From positions 186,001 through 250,000 of the forward strand of contig CAUVYP010001193.1 of the NCBI GenBank assembly GCA_963556195.1: a stretch of 64,000 bases of DNA, read 5' to 3'. This DNA comes from Sepiola atlantica. Taxonomy: Eukaryota > Mollusca > Cephalopoda > Sepiida > Sepiolidae. Position numbers and translations under genes: made by a program. Shown here piece after piece: positions 55,401 through 64,000 of the stretch (its first letter is position 1; each line of letters begins with the position of its first letter). The notes under the pieces were generated by a model that was given only the letters and a program-made list of their open reading frames with translations, did not search any database and had not been told where the DNA came from.

Positions 55401-56826
55401 GTTTACACAAACATCCACATTCAAAAGTCATAATTCCATGTTATAAAGCGTAAACCTGATGAAATCTAGTGAAAATCGACTCGCACAACGTGTTTTTCAT
55501 TAGTTATTCACGTATATCGTTTACACAAACATCCACATTCAAAAGTCGTAATTACATGTTGTAAAGCGTAAACCTGATGAAATCAAGTGAAAATCGACGC
55601 GCACAACGTGTTTTTCATTAGTTATTCACGTATATCGTTTACACAAACATCCACATTCAAAAGTCGTAATTACATGTTGTAAAGCGTAAACCTGATGAAA
55701 TCTAGTGAAAATCGACTCGCACAACGTGTTTTTCATTAGTTATTCACGAATATCGTTTACACAAACATCCACATTCAAAAGTCATAATTCCATGTTATAA
55801 AGCGTAAACCTGATGAAATCTAGTGAAAATCGACTCGCACAACGTGTTTTTCATTAGTTATTCACGGATATCGTTTACACAAACATCCACATTCGAAAGT
55901 CATAATTCCATGTTGTAAAGCGTAAACCTGATGAAATCAAGTGAAAATCGACGCGCACAACGTGTTTTTCATTAGTTATTCACGTATATCGTTTACACAA
56001 ACATCCACATTCGAAAGTCATAATTCCATGTTATAAAGCGTAAACCTGATGAAATCTAGTGAAAATCGACTCGCACAACGTGTTTTTCATTAGTTATTCA
56101 CGGATATCGTTTACACAAACATCCACATTCGAAAGTCATAATTCCATGTTGTAAAGCGTAAACCTGATGAAATCAAGTGAAAATCGACGCGCACAACGTG
56201 TTTTTCATTAGTTATTCACGTATATCGTTTACACAAACATCCACATTCGAAAGTCATAATTCCATGTTGTAAAGCGTAAACCTGATGAAATCTAGTGAAA
56301 ATCGTCTCGCCATTCGTGTTTTTCATTAGTTTTTCACGAATATCGATTACACGCACATCCACATTAGAAAGTCATAATTCCATGTTGTAAAGCGTAAACC
56401 GTATGAAATCAAGTGAAAATCGTCTCGCACAACGTGTTTTTCATTAGTTATTCACGTATATCGTTTACACAAACATCCACATTCGAAAGTCATAATTCCA
56501 TGTTGTAAAGCGTAAACCTGATGAAATCTAGTGAAAATTGACTCGCACAACGTGTTTTTCATTAGTTATTCACGAATATCGTTTACACAAACATCCACAT
56601 TCGAAAGTCATAATTCCATGTTGTAAAGCGTAAACCTGATGAAATCTAGTGAAAATCGACTCGCACAACGTGTTTTTCATTAGTTATTCACGAATATCGT
56701 TTACACAAACATCCACATTCGAAAGTCATAATTCCATGTTGTAAAGCGTAAACCTGATGAAATCTAGTGAAAATCGTCTCGCACAACGTGTTTTTTCACT
56801 CAGTTATACACGAATATCGTTTACAC
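46435..56826 (+). repeat. Domain R, second large unit (R2)
   Basis: This unit matches R1 in order but is shorter because it has one copy of the block that R1 carries twice (3,299-bp offset). Its last part (52,286-56,826) matches R1 41,900-46,440 at offset 10,386. Private changes include a 1-bp loss in CACAACATCC near 47,623, a 3-bp loss at 50,298, TAGAAAAACA near 52,932, CTAGTAAAAATCG near 52,996 and AAGTTAAAATCG near 55,117. An internal 1,064-bp tandem repeat (GTCGTAATTAC at 47,995 and 49,059) parallels one of 946 bp in R1 (34,895 and 35,841). Confidence 0.75.
50272..50386 (+). repeat. 115-bp monomer with 3-bp deletion creating CACGTG
   Basis: CGCACAACGTG is shortened to CGCACGTG, so a perfect CACGTG palindrome appears at 50,298-50,303. 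The paired sites near 60,215 and 62,577 keep the full CGCACAACGTG, so this is a private, recent loss. CACGTG is a known core site for basic helix-loop-helix and bZIP factors, but a function inside a satellite is not implied. Confidence 0.85.
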
Positions 56827-59800
56827 AAACATCCACATTCAAAAGTCATAATTCCATGTTATAAAGCGTAAACCTGATGAAATCTAGTGAAAATCGACTC
56901 ACACAACGTGTTTTTCATTAGTTATTCACGAATATCGTTTACACAAACATCCACATTCAAAAGTCATAATTCCATGTTATAAAGCGTAAACCTGATGAAA
57001 TCTAGTGAAAATCGACTCGCACAACGTGTTTTTCATTAGTTATTCACGGATATCGTTTACACAAACATCCACATTCGAAAGTCATAATTCCATGTTGTAA
57101 AGCGTAAACCTGATGAAATCAAGTGAAAATCGACGCGCACAACGTGTTTTTCATTAGTTATTCACGTATATCGTTTACACAAACATCCACATTCGAAAGT
57201 CATAATTCCATGTTATAAAGCGTAAACCTGATGAAATCTAGTGAAAATCGACTCGCACAACGTGTTTTTCATTAGTTATTCACGGATATCGTTTACACAA
57301 ACATCCACATTCGAAAGTCATAATTCCATGTTGTAAAGCGTAAACCTGATGAAATCAAGTGAAAATCGACGCGCACAACGTGTTTTTCATTAGTTATTCA
57401 CGTATATCGTTTACACAAACATCCACATTCGAAAGTCATAATTCCATGTTGTAAAGCGTAAACCTGATGAAATCTAGTGAAAATCGTCTCGCCATTCGTG
57501 TTTTTCATTAGTTTTTCACGAATATCGATTACACGCACATCCACATTAGAAAGTCATAATTCCATGTTGTAAAGCGTAAACCGTATGAAATCAAGTGAAA
57601 ATCGTCTCGCACAACGTGTTTTTACTCAGTTATTCACGAATATCGTTTACACAAACATCCACATTCAAAAGTCATAATTCCATGTTATAAAGCGTAAATA
57701 TGATGAAATCTAGTGAAAATCGACTCGCACAACGTGTTTTTCATTAGTTATTCACGTATATCGTTTACACAAACATCCACATTCGAAAGTCATAATTCCA
57801 TGTTGTAAAGCGTAAACCTGATGAAATCTAGTGAAAATCGACTCACACAACGTGTTTTTCATTAGTTATTCACGTATATCGTTTACACAAACATCCACAT
57901 TCAAAAGTCGTAATTACATGTTGTAAAGCGTAAACCTGATGAAATCAAGTGAAAATCGACGCGCACAACGTGTTTTTCATTAGTTATTCACGTATATCGT
58001 TTACACAAACATCCACATTCGAAAGTCATAATTCCATGTTGTAAAGCGTAAACCTGATGAAATCTAGTGAAAATCGTCTCGCACAACGTGTTTTTTCACT
58101 CAGTTATACACGAATATCGTTTACACAAACATCCACATTCAAAAGTAATAATTCCATGTTATAAAGCGTAAACCTGATGAAATCTAGTGAAAATCGACTC
58201 ACACAACGTGTTTTTCATTAGTTATTCACGAATATCGTTTACACAAACATCCACATTCAAAAGTCATAATTCCATGTTATAAAGCGTAAACCTGATGAAA
58301 TCTAGTGAAAATCGACTCGCACAACGTGTTTTTCATTAGTTATTCACGTATATCGTTTACACAAACATCCACATTCGAAAGTCATAATTCCATGTTGTAA
58401 AGCGTAAACCTGATGAAATCTAGTGAAAATTGACTCGCACAACGTGTTTTTCATTAGTTATTCACGAATATCGTTTACACAAACATCCACATTCGAAAGT
58501 CATAATTCCATGTTGTAAAGCGTAAACCTGATGAAATCTAGTGAAAATCGACTCGCACAACGTGTTTTTCATTAGTTATTCACGAATATCGTTTACACAA
58601 ACATCCACATTCGAAAGTCATAATTCCATGTTGTAAAGCGTAAACCTGATGAAATCTAGTGAAAATCGTCTCGCACAACGTGTTTTTTCACTCAGTTATA
58701 CACGAATATCGTTTACACAAACATCCACATTCAAAAGTCATAATTCCATGTTATAAAGCGTAAACCTGATGAAATCTAGTGAAAATCGACTCGCACAACG
58801 TGTTTTTCATTAGTTATTCACGGATATCGTTTACACAAACATCCACATTCGAAAGTCATAATTCCATGTTGTAAAGCGTAAACCTGATGAAATCAAGTGA
58901 AAATCGACGCGCACAACGTGTTTTTCATTAGTTATTCACGTATATCGTTTACACAAACATCCACATTCGAAAGTCATAATTCCATGTTATAAAGCGTAAA
59001 CCTGATGAAATCTAGTGAAAATCGACTCGCACAACGTGTTTTTCATTAGTTATTCACGGATATCGTTTACACAAACATCCACATTCGAAAGTCATAATTC
59101 CATGTTGTAAAGCGTAAACCTGATGAAATCTAGTGAAAATCGTCTCGCCATTCGTGTTTTTCATTAGTTTTTCACGAATATCGATTACACGCACATCCAC
59201 ATTAGAAAGTCATAATTCCATGTTGTAAAGCGTAAACCGTATGAAATCAAGTGAAAATCGTCTCGCACAACGTGTTTTTACTCAGTTATTCACGAATATC
59301 GTTTACACAAACATCCACATTCGAAAGTCATAATTCCATGTTGTAAAGCGTAAACCTGATGAAATCTAGTGAAAATCGTCTCGCACAACGTGTTTTTTCA
59401 CTCAGTTATACACGAATATCGTTTACACAAACATCCACATTCAAAAGTCATAATTCCATGTTATAAAGCGTAAACCTGATGAAATCTAGTGAAAATCGAC
59501 TCGCACAACGTGTTTTTCATTAGTTATTCACGGATATCGTTTACACAAACATCCACATTCGAAAGTCATAATTCCATGTTGTAAAGCGTAAACCTGATGA
59601 AATCAAGTGAAAATCGACGCGCACAACGTGTTTTTCATTAGTTATTCACGTATATCGTTTACACAAACATCCACATTCGAAAGTCATAATTCCATGTTAT
59701 AAAGCGTAAACCTGATGAAATCTAGTGAAAATCGACTCGCACAACGTGTTTTTCATTAGTTATTCACGGATATCGTTTACACAAACATCCACATTCGAAA

Positions 59801-59914
59801 GTCATAATTCCATGTTGTAAAGCGTAAACCTGATGAAATATAGTGAAAATCGTCTCGCCATTCGTGTTTTTCATTAGTTTTTCACGAATATCGATTACAC
59901 GCACATCCACATTA
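56827..59914 (+). repeat. Domain R, third unit, first part (R3)
   Basis: These monomers follow the end of the R2-R1 alignment and repeat the order seen near the start of R2: ACTCACAC at 56,897 corresponds to 47,222 (offset 9,675), with further ACTCACAC copies at about 57,843 and 58,199. A TAAATATG boundary occurs near 57,696, and the four-monomer phrase at about 58,280-58,760. Near 58,146 one copy reads AGTAATAATTCC in place of AGTCATAATTCC, and near 59,839 one reads GAAATATAGTG. Confidence 0.65.
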
Positions 59915-62900
59915 GAAAGTCATAATTCCATGTTGTAAAGCGTAAACCGTATGAAATCAAGTGAAAATCGTCTCGCACAACGTGTTTTTACTCAGTTATT
60001 CACGAATATCGTTTACACAAACATCCACATTCAAAAGTCATAATTCCATGTTATAAAGCGTAAATATGATGAAATCTAGTGAAAATCGACTCGCACAACG
60101 TGTTTTTCATTAGTTATTCACGTATATCGTTTACACAAACATCCACATTCGAAAGTCATAATTCCATGTTGTAAAGCGTAAACCTGATGAAATCTAGTGA
60201 AAATTGACTCGCACAACGTGTTTTTCATTAGTTATTCACGAATATCGTTTACACAAACATCCACATTCGAAAGTCATAATTCCATGTTGTAAAGCGTAAA
60301 CCTGATGAAATCTAGTGAAAATCGACTCGCACAACGTGTTTTTCATTAGTTATTCACGAATATCGTTTACACAAACATCCACATTCGAAAGTCATAATTC
60401 CATGTTGTAAAGCGTAAACCTGATGAAATCTAGTGAAAATCGTCTCGCACAACGTGTTTTTTCCCTCAGTTATACACGAATATCGTTTACACAAACATCC
60501 ACATTCAAAAGTCATAATTCCATGTTGTAAAGCGTAAACCTGATGAAATCAAGTGAAAATCGACGCGCACAACGTGTTTTTCATTAGTTATTCACGAATA
60601 TCGTTTACACAAACATCCACATTCGAAAGTCATAATTCCATGTTGTAAAGCGTAAACCTGATGAAATCAAGTGAAAATCGTCTCGCACAACGTGTTTTTA
60701 CTCAGTTATTCACGAATATCGATTAGACAAACATCCACATTCTAAATTCATAATTCCATGTTGTAAAGCGTAAACCTGATGAAATCTAGTGAAAATCGTC
60801 TCGCACAACGTGTTTTTCATTAGTTTTTCACGAATATCGATTACACGCACATCCACATTAGAAAGTCATAATTCCATGTTGTAAAGCGTAAACCGTATGA
60901 AATCAAGTGAAAATCGTCTCGCACAACGTGTTTTTCATTAGTTATTCACGTATATCGTTTACACAAACATCCACATTCAAAAGTCGTAATTACATGTTGT
61001 AAAGCGTAAACCTGATGAAATCTAGTGAAAATCGACTCGCACAACGTGTTTTTCATTAGTTATTCACGGATATCCTTGACACAAACATCCACATTCGAAA
61101 GTCATAATTCCATGTTGTAAAGCGTAAACCTGATGAAATCTAGTGAAAATCGTCTCGCACAACGTGTTTTTCATTAGTTTTTCACGAATATTGATTACAC
61201 GCACATCCACATTAGAAAGTCATAATTCCATGTTGTAAAGCGTAAACCTGATGAAATCAAGTGAAAATCGTCTCGCACAACGTGTTTTTACTCAGTTATT
61301 CACGAATATCGATTAGACAAACATCCACATTCTAAATTCATAATTCCATGTTGTAAAGCGTAAACCTGATGAAATCTAGTGAAAATCGTCTCGCACAACG
61401 TGTTTTTCATTAGTTTTTCACGAATATCGATTACACGCACATCCACATTAGAAAGTCATAATTCCATGTTGTAAAGCGTAAACCGTATGAAATCAAGTGA
61501 AAATCGTCTCGCACAACGTGTTTTTACTCAGTTATTCACGAATATCGTTTACACAAACATCCACATTCGAAAGTCATAATTCCATGTTGTAAAGCGTAAA
61601 CCTGATGAAAGCTAGCGAAAATCGTCTCGCACAACGTGTTTTTCATTAGTTTTTCAGGAATATTGATTACACAAACATCCACATTCGAAAGTCATAATTC
61701 CATGTTGTAAAGCGTAAACCGTATGAAATCAAGTGAAAATCGTCTCGCACAACGTGTTTTTACTCAGTTATTCACGAATATCGATTAGACAAACATCCAC
61801 ATTCTAAATTCATAAATCCATGTTGTAAAGCGTAAACCTGATGAAATCTAGTGAAAATCGTCTCGCACAACGTGTTTTTCATTAGTTTTTCACGAATATC
61901 GATTACACGCACATCCACATTAGAAAGTCATAATTCCATGTTGTAAAGCGTAAACCGTATGAAATCAAGTGAAAATCGTCTCGCACAACGTGTTTTTCTT
62001 CAGTTATTCACGAATATCGATTAGACAAACATCCACATTCTAAATTCATAAATCCATGTTGTAAAGCGTAAACCTGATGAAATCTAGTGAAAATCGTCTC
62101 GCACAACGTGTTTTTCATTAGTTTTTCACGAATATCGATTACACGCACATCCACATTAGAAAGTCATAATTCCATGTTGTAAAGCGTAAACCGTATGAAA
62201 TCAAGTGAAAATCGACTCGCACAACGTGTTTTTCATTAGTTATTCACGTATATCGTTTACACAAACATCCACATTCGAAAGTCATAATTCCATGTTGTAA
62301 AGCGTAAACCGTATGAAATCAAGTGAAAATCGTCTCGCACAACGTGTTTTTACTCAGTTATTCACGAATATCGTTTACACAAACATCCACATTCAAAAGT
62401 CATAATTCCATGTTATAAAGCGTAAATATGATGAAATCTAGTGAAAATCGACTCGCACAACGTGTTTTTCATTAGTTATTCACGTATATCGTTTACACAA
62501 ACATCCACATTCGAAAGTCATAATTCCATGTTGTAAAGCGTAAACCTGATGAAATCTAGTGAAAATTGACTCGCACAACGTGTTTTTCATTAGTTATTCA
62601 CGAATATCGTTTACACAAACATCCACATTCGAAAGTCATAATTCCATGTTGTAAAGCGTAAACCTGATGAAATCTAGTGAAAATCGACTCGCACAACGTG
62701 TTTTTCATTAGTTATTCACGAATATCGTTTACACAAACATCCACATTCGAAAGTCATAATTCCATGTTGTAAAGCGTAAACCTGATGAAATCTAGTGAAA
62801 ATCGTCTCGCACAACGTGTTTTTTCCCTCAGTTATACACGAATATCGTTTACACAAACATCCACATTCAAAAGTCATAATTCCATGTTGTAAAGCGTAAA

Positions 62901-64000
62901 CCTGATGAAATCAAGTGAAAATCGACGCGCACAACGTGTTTTTCATTAGTTATTCACGAATATCGTTTACACAAACATCCACATTCGAAAGTCATAATTC
63001 CATGTTGTAAAGCGTAAACCTGATGAAATCAAGTGAAAATCGTCTCGCACAACGTGTTTTTACTCAGTTATTCACGAATATCGATTAGACAAACATCCAC
63101 ATTCTAAATTCATAATTCCATGTTGTAAAGCGTAAACCTGATGAAATCTAGTGAAAATCGTCTCGCACAACGTGTTTTTCATTAGTTTTTCACGAATATC
63201 GATTACACGCACATCCACATTAGAAAGTCATAATTCCATGTTGTAAAGCGTAAACCGTATGAAATCAAGTGAAAATCGTCTCGCACAACGTGTTTTTCAT
63301 TAGTTATTCACGTATATCGTTTACACAAACATCCACATTCAAAAGTCGTAATTACATGTTGTAAAGCGTAAACCTGATGAAATCTAGTGAAAATCGACTC
63401 GCACAACGTGTTTTTCATTAGTTATTCACGGATATCCTTGACACAAACATCCACATTCGAAAGTCATAATTCCATGTTGTAAAGCGTAAACCTGATGAAA
63501 TCTAGTGAAAATCGTCTCGCACAACGTGTTTTTCATTAGTTTTTCACGAATATTGATTACACGCACATCCACATTAGAAAGTCATAATTCCATGTTGTAA
63601 AGCGTAAACCTGATGAAATCAAGTGAAAATCGTCTCGCACAACGTGTTTTTACTCAGTTATTCACGAATATCGATTAGACAAACATCCACATTCTAAATT
63701 CATAATTCCATGTTGTAAAGCGTAAACCTGATGAAATCTAGTGAAAATCGTCTCGCACAACGTGTTTTTCATTAGTTTTTCACGAATATCGATTACACGC
63801 ACATCCACATTAGAAAGTCATAATTCCATGTTGTAAAGCGTAAACCGTATGAAATCAAGTGAAAATCGTCTCGCACAACGTGTTTTTACTCAGTTATTCA
63901 CGAATATCGTTTACACAAACATCCACATTCGAAAGTCATAATTCCATGTTGTAAAGCGTAAACCTGATGAAAGCTAGCGAAAATCGTCTCGCACAACGTG
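59915..64000 (+). repeat. Tandem duplication, 2,362-bp unit (20 monomers), cut by window end
   Basis: About 59,915-62,276 is repeated from 62,277 to the window end (1,724 bp of the second copy is visible). Paired markers are all 2,362 bp apart: TAAATATG at 60,061 and 62,423, CCCTCAG at 60,463 and 62,825, GATATCCTTG at 61,069 and 63,431, GCTAGC at 61,611 and 63,973. The first copy also matches 50,147-52,360 at offset 9,917. I noticed no differences between the two 2,362-bp copies in the stretches I compared. Confidence 0.85.

Larger units (their letters stand above)
1..64000 (+). repeat. 118-bp satellite DNA array filling the whole window
   Basis: About 542 head-to-tail copies of a 118-bp monomer occupy every base. 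Monomer starts (the GATGAAATC or TATGAAATC box) fall at 121, 239, 357, 475 and so on, 118 bp apart, and the same landmarks recur to the end: CGCACAACGTG, a T5 run, TTCACGAATATCG, ACATCCACATT, and GTAAAGCGTAAACC. All copies run in the same direction. One common monomer is 34.7% GC with seven CpGs. There is no gene, RNA gene, transposon or unique stretch anywhere, so the long gene-free span is fully explained by the repeat. Tandem satellites of this kind are known from eukaryotic centromeres and heterochromatin; that location is inference. I do not recognise the family. No CENP-B box is visible. Confidence 0.98.

Noticed and set aside
1..64000. CRISPR array
   Set aside because: Repeats and spacers do not alternate: the whole 118-bp unit is conserved, with no unique spacers and no cas genes.
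1..64000. CENP-B box in the monomer
   Set aside because: CATTCGAAAGTC has a TTCG, but the required downstream A and CGGG are missing, and no CGGG appears in the monomers I read.
1..64000. The 118-bp unit as a dimer of 59 bp or a trimer of about 39 bp
   Set aside because: The two halves do not resemble each other. A weak CACAA...CATT similarity about 38-39 bp apart is too short and gapped to support an internal repeat.
1..64000. Promoter or replication-origin elements (TATAAAG in GTTATAAAG, GTTTAC/GTAAAC forkhead-like cores)
   Set aside because: They are short, occur in nearly every monomer by virtue of the repeat, and have no associated gene or other context.
1..64000. Retrotransposon or other mobile element inside the array
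   Set aside because: Every stretch reads as satellite monomer. I found no terminal repeats, target-site duplications or coding domains.
1..64000. Naming the species or a known satellite family
   Set aside because: I do not recognise the monomer. The CATCC (FokI) box in most copies is not enough to link it to any FokI-named plant repeat.

Overview
The whole window is one uninterrupted satellite-DNA array. A 118-bp unit is repeated head-to-tail about 542 times (64,000/118), always in the same orientation, from the first base to the last. I saw no unique sequence, transposon, RNA gene, inverted block, gap or array edge, and no believable gene. One common monomer form has composition A 41, T 36, C 24, G 17 (34.7% GC). 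The organism is almost certainly a eukaryote, because tens of kilobases of near-identical short tandem repeats with nested segmental duplications are typical of centromeric or heterochromatic arrays. I do not recognise the satellite family and cannot assign it to a plant, animal or other lineage. A centromeric role is plausible but unproven.

Monomers differ by a limited set of linked substitutions and short indels, so they fall into recognisable subtypes. Markers include ACTCAG versus CATTAG after the T-run, GTTTACAC versus GATTACACGC versus GATTAGAC in the middle, and CGAAAG, CAAAAG, AGAAAG or CTAAAT near the 3' side. Most monomers are 118 bp. Length variants of 108, 113, 115 and 120 bp serve as markers of shared ancestry.

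Layout. Positions 1 to about 5.7 kb are a mixed leading segment. About 5.76-31.4 kb is domain L: a unit starting at 5,758 is repeated from 20,151 (initial offset 14,393 bp). It carries nested tandem duplications of 1,534, 944 and 2,127 bp and nine monomers with an A7 deletion allele. About 31.4-32.9 kb is a transition. About 32.9-64 kb is domain R: a unit from 33,333 to 46,434 (13,102 bp) is followed by a second copy from 46,435 and part of a third, with nested duplications of 3,299 and 2,362 bp. L and R have different private marker alleles.

The array therefore shows several layers of unequal exchange: single monomers, 4-monomer phrases, blocks of 8-28 monomers, and units of about 10-14 kb. 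Some breakpoints lie inside chimeric monomers. Two further signals stand out. CpG is about twofold over expectation in the monomer, yet several subtype-defining substitutions are CpG-to-TpG/CpA changes. The short open frames are by-products of monomer length and of the A7 deletion, not genes.
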